From assembly GCF_009455635.1 (NCBI RefSeq), contig NZ_QPER01000001.1, positions 4,752,967 through 4,816,966 of the forward strand: a stretch of DNA of 64,000 nt, given 5' to 3'. This document shows, piece after piece, positions 54,432 through 63,598 of this stretch (position 1 is its first letter; each line of letters starts with the position of its first letter). Both the position numbers and the translations under genes were made by a program. The notes under the pieces were generated by a model. That model had not been told where the DNA came from. It did no database searches and was given only the letters and a program-made list of their open reading frames with translations. The stretch is from Paraburkholderia agricolaris. Its GTDB lineage: Bacteria; Pseudomonadota; Gammaproteobacteria; Burkholderiales; Burkholderiaceae.

Positions 54432-56057
54432 TCAGGCCACCACCTTGAAACGCGACACACCGGTGCGCAGACTATTGGCGACGTGCGTCAGATCGTCGAT
54501 TGCCTGGGTCGACTGGCGCAGCGATTCCGCCGTCTGCTGCGCGGCCTCCGAGAGCTGCGTCAGCGCCTGGGTAATCTGCTCGGCGCCCGTGGCTTGTGTC
54601 TGCATGCCTTCGTTGACCATCGAAAAGCGCGGGGCGAGCTGCTGCACCTGCTGGATGATCTGAGTGAGATGGCCGCCCACGTTCTGCACGTCGAGCATGC
54701 CGCGCCGGACTTCTTCGGAAAACTTATCCATGCCCATCACGCCCGCCGCCACCGCCGACTGGATTTCCTTGACCATCTGTTCGATGTCGTACGTCGCCAC
54801 GGCGGTCTGATCCGCGAGACGGCGAATCTCGGTTGCCACCACGGCGAAACCGCGACCGTATTCGCCGGCCTTTTCCGCTTCGATCGCGGCGTTCAGCGAG
54901 AGCAGGTTGGTCTGATCCGCGACCTTGGTGATGGTGGCGACGACCTGGTTGATGTTGCTGGCTTTTTCGTTGAGGATCGCGAGTTTCGCGTTGACCGAGC
55001 CGGCTGCCTCCATCACGAGGCGCATGGTTTCCTCCATGCGAGCGAGACCGGCATGACCGGTGCCGGCGAGCGCCGCCGACTGTCCAGCCACTTCGGAGAC
55101 TTCGTTCATGGTGCGCAGCAGATCGCGCGAGGTCGCGAAGATTTCGCGCGACGTGGCCCCGATCTCGGTGGTGGTCGCCGCGGTTTCGTTCGCGGTGGCT
55201 TGCTGTTCGCGCGAGGTCGCGGCGATTTCCGTTACCGACGTGGTGACCTGAACCGCCGACTTCTGCGCCTGGCCGACCAGCGCGGTGAGCTCGTCGGTCA
55301 TGCGGTTAAAGCCGGCTTCGAGCGCGCCGATTTCATCCGCGCGATTCAGTTGCAGACGTTGCGTGAGGTCGCCCGTGCGCATGACGTCGACAACTTGCAG
55401 CACCTTCGCCATCGGCGTGGTGACCGCGCGCAGCAGCCAGTAACCAGCCAGGATGGCCGCGATGGCGGCGAGCAGCAGCATCACGAGCAGCACGATGCGG
55501 GTCGTCTCGACCGAGCCGCGGATGCTTTCGGCGGACTGATCGGCGTAAGCCTTGTTGTTCTCGACGAGCTTGCGCACCGAGAGGCGGCCCGTCTCCCAAA
55601 CCGGGGTGAGCTGCGCGTTGAATATCTGCGCGGCGTTCTCTTTCGACGTCGGCAATGCGGCGATCAGCGACGCCTGGATCGGCAAATATTGCGTGTACTG
55701 CTGGCGGAAATCATTGAAGAGGTCGCGGTCTTCCTGACGGAAGATGGTCCCGCCGTAATCGTTGAGCAGCTTCTGCAGCGATTGCTGGGTCTCGGTGAGC
55801 CGCGTGCTGTCGCGTTTCACGGCATCCGGGCCCTCATCGACATAGATGAGACGCTGCGTGACGGAGTAGTTCTCGAACCAGGCCGCGCGCATGGCGGTCG
55901 CGTAGTAGAGGCCGGGCATCGAGTCCTGCTGCTGACTCTTGGCGTCGCGGTCGATGCCGCCGAGTTGTTCGAAAGTGACAATCGCCATTGCCAGCATCAC
56001 GATCAGCACGATTCCGAAACTGCACAGAATCCGTTGCCGGATGGTCCATTGTTTCAC
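54432..56057 (-). CDS. wspA: WspA, membrane chemoreceptor of the Wsp system
   Basis: 541 residues from GTG 56057, which has AAGGGG six bases upstream; the ORF start at 56090 lies before that site. Helix 1 (about 10-32), a four-helix periplasmic sensor with the TEQLGG-like FEQLGGIDRDAKS start, helix 2 (about 188-208), HAMP, then the signalling hairpin with the tip EAEKAGEYGRGFAVVATEIRRLADQ. First gene of wspABCDEFR. In relatives the receptor responds to surface contact. Confidence 0.94.
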   Translation of the reverse strand: MKQWTIRQRILCSFGIVLIVMLAMAIVTFEQLGGIDRDAKSQQQDSMPGLYYATAMRAAWFENYSVTQRLIYVDEGPDAVKRDSTRLTETQQSLQKLLNDYGGTIFRQEDRDLFNDFRQQYTQYLPIQASLIAALPTSKENAAQIFNAQLTPVWETGRLSVRKLVENNKAYADQSAESIRGSVETTRIVLLVMLLLAAIAAILAGYWLLRAVTTPMAKVLQVVDVMRTGDLTQRLQLNRADEIGALEAGFNRMTDELTALVGQAQKSAVQVTTSVTEIAATSREQQATANETAATTTEIGATSREIFATSRDLLRTMNEVSEVAGQSAALAGTGHAGLARMEETMRLVMEAAGSVNAKLAILNEKASNINQVVATITKVADQTNLLSLNAAIEAEKAGEYGRGFAVVATEIRRLADQTAVATYDIEQMVKEIQSAVAAGVMGMDKFSEEVRRGMLDVQNVGGHLTQIIQQVQQLAPRFSMVNEGMQTQATGAEQITQALTQLSEAAQQTAESLRQSTQAIDDLTHVANSLRTGVSRFKVVA

Positions 56058-56323
56058 GCGCGCGCCCCTTAACTTTTGGCTTGGTTTCAACGCCGACGTC
56101 GACTTGCTGGTCTCGGGGTCGAAGGATCGGAAAGCTTTACGGGTCGGCGGATTTGCCGACGGGTCTGCCGCGAATTTTACATTGATCGTAGGAGCGGATG
56201 GCGGTCGGTGTGGCGTCTTCCGCCTAAGGGGTTACACCCGTAATGCCCGGTTACCAACTGCAGCATCTATTTCCGCGCGCACCCTACACAATCTGTTCCA
56301 TGCCTGAACGGCGGGAGCGAAAC

Positions 56324-56650
56324 ATGAAAAAGATTGCGGTGGCGTTGTTGGTGGTGGGGAGCCTGAGCGTGGCGGGTCCGGCGTCGGCTCATGGCAATGG
56401 CGGCGATGTGGTCGGTGCGCTGATCGGCGGGGCTCTGTTGGGTGCGGTGGTGACCTCCGCGCTGAATCCGGCGCCTGTGGTCGCTTACCAGCAACCGGTC
56501 TACGCACAGCCGGTGTATCAGCCGGCGCCCGTGTACGCCGGGCCGCCGCCGGGATACTGCTATGACCAGTACCAGCGCGCGTACGTCGGTTGCGGTGCGC
56601 CGCCGCCGGCACAATATGGGTATCCGCAGCAGCCCCAGCCAGGCTGGTAA
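56324..56650 (+). CDS. Proline/tyrosine-rich exported protein
   Basis: 108 residues with a signal peptide (1-22, ending PASAHG). A glycine-zipper-like helix (VVGALIGGALLGAVVTSAL) follows, then a Pro/Gln/Tyr repeat-rich tail (YAQPVYQPAPVYAGPPP) and two Cys. It resembles small YMGG/PXPV-type surface proteins of Burkholderiales; function unknown. GGGAGCG precedes ATG 56324; the ORF upstream has no signal-peptide character. Confidence 0.78.
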   Translation: MKKIAVALLVVGSLSVAGPASAHGNGGDVVGALIGGALLGAVVTSALNPAPVVAYQQPVYAQPVYQPAPVYAGPPPGYCYDQYQRAYVGCGAPPPAQYGYPQQPQPGW

Positions 56651-56703
56651 ATGAATGACCTGCGCGGGCGTGTGCAGTCCCGACGCTCGCGCACCACAGA
56701 GAA

Positions 56704-56736
56704 AAAGGCCGTCGCAACACGCGACGGCCTTGTCTT
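56704..56736. terminator. Terminator hairpin between two small genes
   Basis: AAGGCCGTCGC / GCGACGGCCTT around 5 bases, 55 bases after the plus-strand gene and 16 bases after the minus-strand gene at 56752. Confidence 0.8.
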
Positions 56737-56751
56737 GTTGGGTATCTCTAC

Positions 56752-56913
56752 TCAGTGCTTGTGGTGCAGCCACTCCGCATAATGCGTATCGAGCCAGCGC
56801 TCGAGGCGCTCGGGCTTTGATTTCTCGCGATAGTGGGACGCGGCCCAGATCACCACGCCGACCACCAGCATGACCAACGGTCCCAGCAAATAAGCCATCA
56901 ACGATTCTGACAT
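56752..56913 (-). CDS. Small membrane protein, hypothetical
   Basis: 53 residues from ATG 56913 with GGAGG five bases upstream. One helix (LLGPLVMLVVGVVIWAASHY) and a basic, aromatic amphipathic tail (ERLERWLDTHYAEWLHHKH). No family recognised. The earlier start at 56937 would precede the ribosome site. Confidence 0.68.
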   Translation of the reverse strand: MSESLMAYLLGPLVMLVVGVVIWAASHYREKSKPERLERWLDTHYAEWLHHKH

Positions 56914-57114
56914 GGGGGCCTCCGTCCCGGCTTGCATCCATGCTTCAGTTTAGGCGATGAATGGCGGGAAAAAAGGACGCTGTGATGGGTTGGCCGGCAA
57001 CGCGGCGGTATTGACGTGAATGGGCTGAGAGGGCGTGGGACAGGGTGATTGAGAACCTAGCGAAAGCGGGGGTTTTCTTTTATGGGTGGTCAGTTTGGCT
57101 TGATCTTTGTCTGG

Positions 57115-57127
57115 TTGTGTACCATCG
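57115..57127 (+). repeat. Left 13-bp direct repeat flanking the integrase
   Basis: TTGTGTACCATCG; one mismatch from TTGTGTACCAACG at 58479-58491. The pair encloses the integrase gene and could be attachment-site remnants. Confidence 0.35.
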
Positions 57128-57217
57128 GGCATGTCGCTGGCCAATGATCAGACAAGCCACGGTAACCGGTTCGGCGCTTGCCGCCTGCCGTGTTTGGCAT
57201 ACTTGCCGCTGCCGCGC

Positions 57218-58429
57218 TCAACCGGTCACGCCTTGTCGGCCGCTCTCGATCTGGGTGTCGACGAAATCCGCCCACAGTTGCAAGGTCTGACGCTGTTCTG
57301 CCGCATGCTCAGCGTGGGCGGCTCCGCCCGGGGTGTCTTTGACGGTATGCGCGAGTGCTCTTTCGATCGGGTGCGAAGGCTGCCCCATTTCACGCAGATG
57401 GGTCGCGGCGGTGCGTCGAAAGTCATGGAGGACGAAATGCTCGACGTCGAGTCCGAGCGATTTGACGGCCTGATTGAGCGTGCTTTTGGCGATCGGCCGA
57501 TCGTCACCCCTGACACTCGGGAAGACGAAATTGCGACTGGCCTTGGTCTCCTGAAGCTCGCGAAGCAGAGTGACCGCCTGATGCGGGAGATACACCACAT
57601 GGTCGCGGCCCTTGTTCATCCGCGCGGCGGGGATCGTCCAGCGTGCTGCGTTGAGGCTGAACTCCGACCAGGCTGCCTCAACGATGTCCGATTTCCGTAC
57701 CATCGTCAGCACCAGCAGGTGCAAAGCCAGTTTCAGCGGACGTCGGATGTTCGATGCGTAAATCGCCCGCAACATGGTGCCCATTTCGTCTGCGGCGAGC
57801 ACGCGGGTGCGGCTGTCCGGCGTTGCGATGAAGCGCGCCGGGATGAGCTCCGCCGGATTGGCCGTGGCGAGTTGCCGGGCGATCAGATACTCGTAGAGTC
57901 GCTTGACTGCGTTGCGCGTATGCAGCGCCATCTTGGGCGAGCCACGGCTTTTGATCTGGTCGCATATCGTGCGGATGTCGTCAGCCGTTACGGTTTTGAT
58001 CGACTTGGCGCCAAGCGTGGGGAGCACGTCTTTTTCGAGCGCGCGCCGTGTGGTGCGCTGATATTCCGCGGACTTGCCGGCCATTTCCGTTGCGAGATAA
58101 AGCTCCGCGGCCTCGCGCAGCACCTCGACCTTGCTCTCCACTCCACGGTCGCGGCGTGCTGTCGCTATTGGCGACACACCGTTTGTAACCATCTCCGCGT
58201 ACTTCTGCGCCTTGGCGCGCGCAACGCGCAGCGAAATCATCCGGTAGTCGCCGATCGTGACGAGCGGCTGGCGCTTGCCGTTCAATGAATAGCGAAAGCG
58301 CCAGACCTTGGTGCCCGTCGTCATGATTTCGATAACGAGACCGTTGCCGTCAGCGACGCAGTACCGGGTGGCGCGCGGTTCGAGTGCGCGGATTTGCGCT
58401 TCGGTGAGGGGAGCGGCTAGCTTTGGCAT
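57218..58429 (-). pseudogene. P4-type tyrosine integrase lacking the catalytic tyrosine
   Basis: 403 residues, full length for the family. It has an N-terminal arm-binding domain (LTEAQIRALEPRATRYCVADGNGL), core-binding domain and catalytic domain with Arg245 (VRKSD), Lys273 (MNKG), His335 and Arg338 (HDFRR) and His361 (ALAHT). The final segment reads GAAHAEHAAEQRQT where relatives have a GAYNRAEY-like sequence. No Tyr occurs in the last 100 or so residues, so strand cleavage should be lost. The frame is intact. It is listed as a pseudogene on that ground; it could instead be a DNA-binding relic or an unusual active form. No cargo genes remain next to it. Confidence 0.65.
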
Positions 58430-58478
58430 GGCGATTCGTTTGGTACCGGGACAGCGGGGATTCTAAACCGGCTATGCT

Positions 58479-58491
58479 TTGTGTACCAACG
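58479..58491 (+). repeat. Right 13-bp direct repeat flanking the integrase
   Basis: TTGTGTACCAACG, 50 bases upstream of the integrase start; partner of 57115-57127. Confidence 0.35.
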
Positions 58492-58605
58492 AAATCAACG
58501 AATTTGGGTCAACAGATAATGTTGGGTGTGGATTTTTACGAGCGCACTGAATGGCCTTATTAGGCTTACTGGATAAGCCATTCGCGCAAAATTCTCCAGC
58601 CCGGT

Positions 58606-60000
58606 TTACTTGCCAATGCAAAACCGGCTGAAAATCACGCCGAGCAGGTCATCCGAACTGAATTCCCCGGTGATCGAGTTCAGTTGATCCTGCGCGAGGC
58701 GCAATTCTTCTGCGAACAGATCCAGCGCTTGAGCGTTCTGATCGGCGTGTGCTGCAGCCGTTGCCAGATGTTCCTCGGCCGCACGCAGCGCAATCAGATG
58801 CCGCTCGCGCGCGAGGTAGACGCTTTCCGCGCCCGCCTGCCAGCCGGCGATGCGCAGCAATTCTTCGCGCAGCAACGCAACCCCGTCGCCGTGTTTCGCC
58901 GACAGCCGCACTTCGCTGAGATCGAGGTCCGCGTCCAGCGGCGTCACGGTTGGCGCGAGCCCGGCTAGGTCCGTCTTGTTCAGCACGCGCACCACCGGCA
59001 CGCCACTCGGGAAACGGGCCGCGATCGTTTCATCTTCGGCGGTCATGCCGGTGCGCGAGTCGAGCAGATGCAGCACGACATCCGCGCGCTCGATCTCGCT
59101 CCACGTGCGCGCAATGCCGATCTTCTCCACCTCGTCTTCGGTATCGCGCAGTCCGGCCGTATCGATCACGTGCAGCGGAATGCCTTCGATCTGGATGGTC
59201 TGCGCGACCTTGTCGCGCGTCGTGCCGGCAATCGGCGTGACGATGGCCAACTCCGCGCCGGCAAGCGCATTCAGTAGCGACGACTTGCCGACGTTCGGCT
59301 GCCCCGCCAACACCACCGACAAACCCTCGCGCAGCAACGCGCCTTGGCGCGCTTCGCTCAGCACGTGGGCGAGACGCTCGCGGATTCGCGTGAGCTTGCC
59401 GCGGGCGTCGGCGGCTTCGAGAAAGTCGATTTCTTCTTCCGGGAAGTCGAGCGTCGCTTCAACCAGCATCCGTAGCGTGATGACTTCTTCGACCAAAGCG
59501 TGGATGTCGCGCGAAAACGCACCGTCGAGCGAGCGGCCTGCCGAACGCGCGGCAGCCTCGGTGCTGGCCTCGATCAGATCGGCGACGGCTTCCGCTTGCG
59601 CCAGATCCAGCTTGTCGTTGAGAAACGCTCGCCGCGTGAATTCGCCCGGTTCGGCCAGACGCAGGCCGAACGCGCGGCCGGCGTCGATGCAACGCTGCAG
59701 CACCAGTTGCAGCACGACCGGTCCGCCGTGGCCTTGCAGTTCGAGCACATGCTCGCCGGTGTACGAGTGCGGCGCGGGAAAGTACAGCGCGATGCCGCGA
59801 TCGAGCGCGTTGCCGGTGTTGTCGAGAAAGGGCACGTAGCTCGCGTGCCGTGGCGTAAGCGCCTGGCCAGTGAGCGCTTGCATCAGCGGTTGCGCGGCGG
59901 CTTCCCCGGCGCGGCCGAACGAAATTCGCACGACCCCGATCCCGCCTCGGCCGGGTGCGGTGGCAATGGCGACGATCGGATCGGAATCGGTGGCGAGCAT
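58606..60000 (-). CDS. mnmE: tRNA uridine-5-carboxymethylaminomethyl GTPase MnmE (TrmE)
   Basis: 464 residues. N-terminal folate-binding domain ([24 protein letters not shown] [10 protein letters not shown]), helical domain, and the inserted G domain: [12 protein letters not shown] (G1), GTTRD (G2), DTAGLRD (G3), NKTDL (G4). The conserved C-terminal FCIGK carries the catalytic Cys. With MnmG it installs the cmnm5 group on wobble U34, the substrate of MnmC at 6345-8360. It lies in the usual rpmH-rnpA-yidD-yidC-trmE order but is separated from yidC by an HTH gene on the other strand. Confidence 0.97.
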   Translation of the reverse strand: MLATDSDPIVAIATAPGRGGIGVVRISFGRAGEAAAQPLMQALTGQALTPRHASYVPFLDNTGNALDRGIALYFPAPHSYTGEHVLELQGHGGPVVLQLVLQRCIDAGRAFGLRLAEPGEFTRRAFLNDKLDLAQAEAVADLIEASTEAAARSAGRSLDGAFSRDIHALVEEVITLRMLVEATLDFPEEEIDFLEAADARGKLTRIRERLAHVLSEARQGALLREGLSVVLAGQPNVGKSSLLNALAGAELAIVTPIAGTTRDKVAQTIQIEGIPLHVIDTAGLRDTEDEVEKIGIARTWSEIERADVVLHLLDSRTGMTAEDETIAARFPSGVPVVRVLNKTDLAGLAPTVTPLDADLDLSEVRLSAKHGDGVALLREELLRIAGWQAGAESVYLARERHLIALRAAEEHLATAAAHADQNAQALDLFAEELRLAQDQLNSITGEFSSDDLLGVIFSRFCIGK

Positions 60001-60358
60001 GGGAGCGAGGCTATCAGAAGGGATGAATGCGGGATTGAAAGCGCATCAGTGAGCGCCGGGCATTGTAACGCGGGCATCCACTGCCTCTGGAGCTGGGCCG
60101 GATTCTTGACGCGATTTGGCCTTCGTTAGACAGATGGGGATTTATCTCAAATAAGCTAAGATAGCTTAAGACAGATTTGCGACAGATCGACGCGCCGGAA
60201 TGCCTAAAACGCACACCACAGAAGGAAAAGACGGAATTCGGTGAAATCGTGAAATGCGTTATTAGGTGGCGATTTCAGGCTAAAAATAGCTCATACGGGC
60301 TATAAAGTAGCGTAACTGGTTGTCCACTGAGTATGCGCCGAATTGCACAATCTGGCCC
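60001..60358. other. Divergent trmE / HTH upstream region with GCTA-TAGC palindromes
   Basis: 358 gene-free bases. AT-rich to the right. Three inverted pairs: GCTA-AGA-TAGC (60155-60165, inside TAAGCTA / TAGCTTA), GCTA-AAAA-TAGC (60279-60290) and GCTA-TAAAG-TAGC (60299-60311). They are candidate operators for the HTH protein. Confidence 0.5.
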
Positions 60359-60835
60359 ATGCCGACCTCCAAAGAAAAAGCTGCTTTCGCCAAACGGCTG
60401 AAAGACTCACTCCCCAGCGAACTCCAGGGCGGGACCGCTCTGGCCAAGGCATTTAGCCTGCTCTATCGAAACGGTCCTGCGGTTTCACCGCAAACCGCGC
60501 ATAAATGGCTCTCGGGTACGACGATTCCAAAGCCTGATAAGTTGCAGGTGTTGGCGACATGGCTGCAAAAAGATGTCCACTGGCTGCACTACGGTCCCGT
60601 GCCAACCGGCAAGACCAAACCGCTCGGCCGCGGCGAAAAATATCCAATGGCGCCGGAAACGATCGAGCTGGTGACGCAGATGGCGAACCGGTTCGCGGGC
60701 TTGTCGCCGAAACAGCGCAATCTGGTGGAAGAGCTGATCACGGAGTTCGACGGCGGCACACAGCCGGCAACCGACGCTACGCCCGAGCCTGAAGACGCAT
60801 CGAGAGACAAGAGCCCACCAAAAAGCGAGTCATAA
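60359..60835 (+). CDS. Helix-turn-helix (phage-repressor-like) regulator
   Basis: 158 residues. N-terminal DNA-binding part (FAKRLKDSLPSELQGGTALAKAFSLLY, then SPQTAHKWLSGTTIPKPDKLQVLATWLQ) of the XRE/CI type, where the second helix pair reads target DNA. The middle carries LSPKQRNLVEELITEFD and the tail is charged and disordered. There is no LexA-type peptidase. ATG 60359 is chosen over 60320. It stands alone in plus orientation inside the minus-strand trmE-yidC block, suggesting insertion or local regulation. Confidence 0.82.
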   Translation: MPTSKEKAAFAKRLKDSLPSELQGGTALAKAFSLLYRNGPAVSPQTAHKWLSGTTIPKPDKLQVLATWLQKDVHWLHYGPVPTGKTKPLGRGEKYPMAPETIELVTQMANRFAGLSPKQRNLVEELITEFDGGTQPATDATPEPEDASRDKSPPKSES

Positions 60836-60836
60836 A

Positions 60837-60872
60837 AAAAGCCGCCCGGCGCAAACCGGGCGGCTTTTTTAC
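60837..60872. terminator. Bidirectional terminator HTH gene / yidC
   Basis: AAAAAGCCGCCCGG / CCGGGCGGCTTTTT, perfect stem with A- and T-runs, directly after the HTH stop; it also faces the yidC 3' end. Confidence 0.93.
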
Positions 60873-60943
60873 AACCAGCTTCTGCCTCTCTTCGCCTGTC
60901 AGCCAGCGGGCGCTACCGCCACCCGCTGCAAGCAAGACATCAA

Positions 60944-62602
60944 TCAGGCTGCTTTTGTCTTCGACTGACCCATCATCCGCGTGATGTAGTACTGCTGGGC
61001 GATCGACAGCACGTTGTTCACCACGTAGTACAGCACCAGACCGGCCGGGAAGAAGAAGAACATGACCGAGAACGCGATCGGCATGAACATCATCATCTTG
61101 GCTTGAACCGGATCCGGCGGCGTCGGGTTCAGACGCGTTTGCAGGAACATCGAGACGGCCATCAGCACCGGCAGGATGAAGAACGGGTCTTGCTGCGACA
61201 GATCGTGAATCCAGAGAATCCACGGCGCGCCGCGCATTTCAACCGACGACAGCAACACCCAGTACAGCGAGATGAACACCGGAATCTGAATCACCACCGG
61301 CAGACAGCCGCCGAACGGATTGACCTTCTCGGTCTTGTACAGCTCCATCAGCGCGGCGTTCATCTTCTGCGGATCGCCCTTGAAGCGTTCGCGCAGCGCT
61401 TGCATACGCGGCGTGATCGCCTTCATGCGCGCCATCGACTTGTAGCTGGCAGCCGACAGCGGGAAGAACACGGCCTTGATCAGCAGCGTGAGCAGCACGA
61501 TCGACCAGCCCCAGTTGCCGACATAGCTGTGGATCTTCTCGAGCAGCCAGAACAGCGGCTTGGCGATGATCGTGACCCAGCCGTAGTCCTTCACCAGTTC
61601 CAGACCCGGGGCGATGCCTTCGAGCATGCGCTCTTCTTCCGGACCGGCGAACAGGCGTGCCGAAACGTCAGCCGATTGACCCGGCGCGATGGTCGGCACC
61701 GGTTCCTTCACGCCGACGCGATACAGCGCCGGATCGATCTTCTCGACATAGATGTCGCGCTTCACGCCTTGCTGCGGAATCCACGCCGACGCGAAGTAAT
61801 GCTGCACCATCGCGATCCAGCCGTTGTCGGCCGAATTGACGAAGTCTTCCTTGTTCTTGTCGATGTCGCTGAACGTCATCTTCTGGAAGTGGTGCTGGTC
61901 GGTGTAGACAGCCGGCCCGATGAACGTGTGCGAGAAGCGCGGCGTTTCCACCGGCGTGTCGTCACGCACCAGTTCCATATAGACCGACGGCGTGACCGGT
62001 GCGGTACCGACGTTTTCGATCTTCGTGTCGACGCCGATCACATAGCTGCCGCGCGTGAACGTGTAGGTCTTGATGACCTTAACGCCACCCTTGACCGGCG
62101 ACTCGAAGCTGAGCTGGAACGATTTGGCGTCGCCCGTCAGATCGTGCGGCTGGTTCGGCAGCGGCGTGAAGATGTCGTTATGGTTCGGGAAATCGCCGCC
62201 GAGCAGACCAGTGCGCGCCAGATACGTATGGTTCGCGGTGCGGTCGAACAGCGTGATCACCAGATCGGGCTGCTTGCCGTCGCCTTGCTTGACGAGCGAC
62301 AACTTCGACAGCGTGCCGCCGCGGGTGTCGATCTCGCCGTTATAGACGTCGGTGCTGAACTTGATCAGTTGGCCTTGAGCCGCAGCCGGCGCGTTGCCCG
62401 GTGCTGCTGCGTTGGTGGCCGGCAGATCGGCGGATTGGGTTCCCGGCGTCGTGGTTCCCGGAGCGGCGCCTTCGACGGTCTTGGTCGGGTTGGCGCTCGG
62501 GAAGAACATCGACGGGCGTCCGTGGTCGCGTTGCCAGTTGTCGAACAGCATGACCGCTGACATGAAAAAGATGACCCATAGGACGGTGCGTTTGATATCC
62601 AT
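60944..62602 (-). CDS. yidC: Membrane protein insertase YidC
   Basis: 552 residues, the Gram-negative long form. Helix 1 (about 4-20, [19 protein letters not shown]), a large periplasmic P1 domain (about 60-340), then five helices with [22 protein letters not shown] and the hydrophilic-groove Arg in this segment, and [22 protein letters not shown]. It inserts membrane proteins alone or with SecYEG. ATG 62602 fits. yidD ends 30 bases upstream. Confidence 0.97.
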   Translation of the reverse strand: MDIKRTVLWVIFFMSAVMLFDNWQRDHGRPSMFFPSANPTKTVEGAAPGTTTPGTQSADLPATNAAAPGNAPAAAQGQLIKFSTDVYNGEIDTRGGTLSKLSLVKQGDGKQPDLVITLFDRTANHTYLARTGLLGGDFPNHNDIFTPLPNQPHDLTGDAKSFQLSFESPVKGGVKVIKTYTFTRGSYVIGVDTKIENVGTAPVTPSVYMELVRDDTPVETPRFSHTFIGPAVYTDQHHFQKMTFSDIDKNKEDFVNSADNGWIAMVQHYFASAWIPQQGVKRDIYVEKIDPALYRVGVKEPVPTIAPGQSADVSARLFAGPEEERMLEGIAPGLELVKDYGWVTIIAKPLFWLLEKIHSYVGNWGWSIVLLTLLIKAVFFPLSAASYKSMARMKAITPRMQALRERFKGDPQKMNAALMELYKTEKVNPFGGCLPVVIQIPVFISLYWVLLSSVEMRGAPWILWIHDLSQQDPFFILPVLMAVSMFLQTRLNPTPPDPVQAKMMMFMPIAFSVMFFFFPAGLVLYYVVNNVLSIAQQYYITRMMGQSKTKAA

Positions 62603-62632
62603 GCGTTGTCTCAGTGTCGATGGAACGGCGCG

Positions 62633-62863
62633 TCAGCGCTTTTCAGAAGTGGGAGGCGGGACGAGATCGATGCCGCCCGCGGAAAACGGGTGGCAGCGGC
62701 AAATACGCCTGGCGGCGAGATAAGTCCCGCGCGCGGCGCCATGATACTGGATTGCTTCGCGCGCGTAATCAGAACAGGAAGGGTAAAAACGGCACCGGTT
62801 GCCGAGCATAGGGCTCACAGCAACCTTATAGAAACGCAGTAAAGCGATGAGTACCGTTTGCAT
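62633..62863 (-). CDS. yidD: Membrane insertion efficiency factor YidD
   Basis: 76 residues with the signature [22 protein letters not shown] and [17 protein letters not shown], plus an amphipathic N-terminal helix ([18 protein letters not shown]). It is membrane-attached and helps YidC. ATG 62863 gives the exact family N-terminus; the ORF upstream to 62998 overlaps rnpA and is rejected. Confidence 0.95.
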   Translation of the reverse strand: MQTVLIALLRFYKVAVSPMLGNRCRFYPSCSDYAREAIQYHGAARGTYLAARRICRCHPFSAGGIDLVPPPTSEKR

Positions 62864-62951
62864 GGCTGGTGCGGCCGGACGGCGCCGCGCAACGTGGAGT
62901 ACCGGGCGACGCCCGCGCAGCCTGGCTGCACTGCGGGCGGTCACTTGAGCG

Positions 62952-63449
62952 TCATTCCGTCTTGGGCGCTTCCGCGGGCGGCGCCTCGCGACGGACAATT
63001 TCGCGCGCTGCCTTGTCGAGCAGCACCTCTATCTCGCTGCGGCACAGCGCCCTTAACGGCGGCGACGAAGCGCTCGGCAAAGCCTTCTTGTCGAAGCGCG
63101 TGTGCAAACGCAGCAGCACATCCCAACCGCCGAATTCCGCGCGACGCAGCCGGAAGGCTTCACGCGCGAGTCGACGTACCAGATTACGCGTGGCCGCGCG
63201 CGGCGCATACTTCTTGCCGATTACGAGGCCTAAGCGAGCGTCATTGCCGGTGGGCCGGCCGTACACCACGAAGTGTGCGGTGCGGCGCCATGGGCGCAAA
63301 CGAAAAACGGATGAAAATTCATCCGTTTTCAGTAGCCTTGCGGCTTTGGGGAAGGCGGCTTGCGCTCGCAACGGAACCGAGCCCTGTTGCGGCGCCCCTG
63401 CCGCTCCCGCGTCACCGCGGTTCTCGCCTGGCACAGACGGAGCGCGCAA
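62952..63449 (-). CDS. rnpA: Ribonuclease P protein component
   Basis: RNase P protein that helps the RNA subunit cut tRNA 5' leaders. The core has [45 protein letters not shown] (RNR motif) and DVLLRLH. From TTG 63449 the product is 165 residues, a little long; a GTG at 63434 or a start nearer FPKAARL would give the usual size, so the first 30 residues are uncertain. It lies 14 bases downstream of rpmH. Confidence 0.93.
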   Translation of the reverse strand: MRAPSVPGENRGDAGAAGAPQQGSVPLRAQAAFPKAARLLKTDEFSSVFRLRPWRRTAHFVVYGRPTGNDARLGLVIGKKYAPRAATRNLVRRLAREAFRLRRAEFGGWDVLLRLHTRFDKKALPSASSPPLRALCRSEIEVLLDKAAREIVRREAPPAEAPKTE

Positions 63450-63463
63450 TCCGCTCGCCTGCC

Positions 63464-63598
63464 TTAGATGGCGAGGCGCTTGCGGCCCTTCGCGCGACGT
63501 GCGTTGATGACCTTGCGGCCACCTGCGGTCTTCATGCGAACGCGGAAGCCGTGGGTGCGCTTGCGACGGGTAACGGAAGGTTGGTAAGTACGTTTCAT
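63464..63598 (-). CDS. rpmH: 50S ribosomal protein L34
   Basis: 44 residues: [20 protein letters not shown], then [20 protein letters not shown] and a final RLAI. It is the standard-length L34, too short for many ORF lists. First gene of the rpmH-rnpA-yidD-yidC block, divergent from dnaA beyond the right edge. Confidence 0.97.

Noticed and set aside
54483..56072. Plus-strand frame of 529 codons opposite wspA
   Set aside because: Antisense shadow with repetitive Arg/Gly/Asp; the chemoreceptor reading is convincing.
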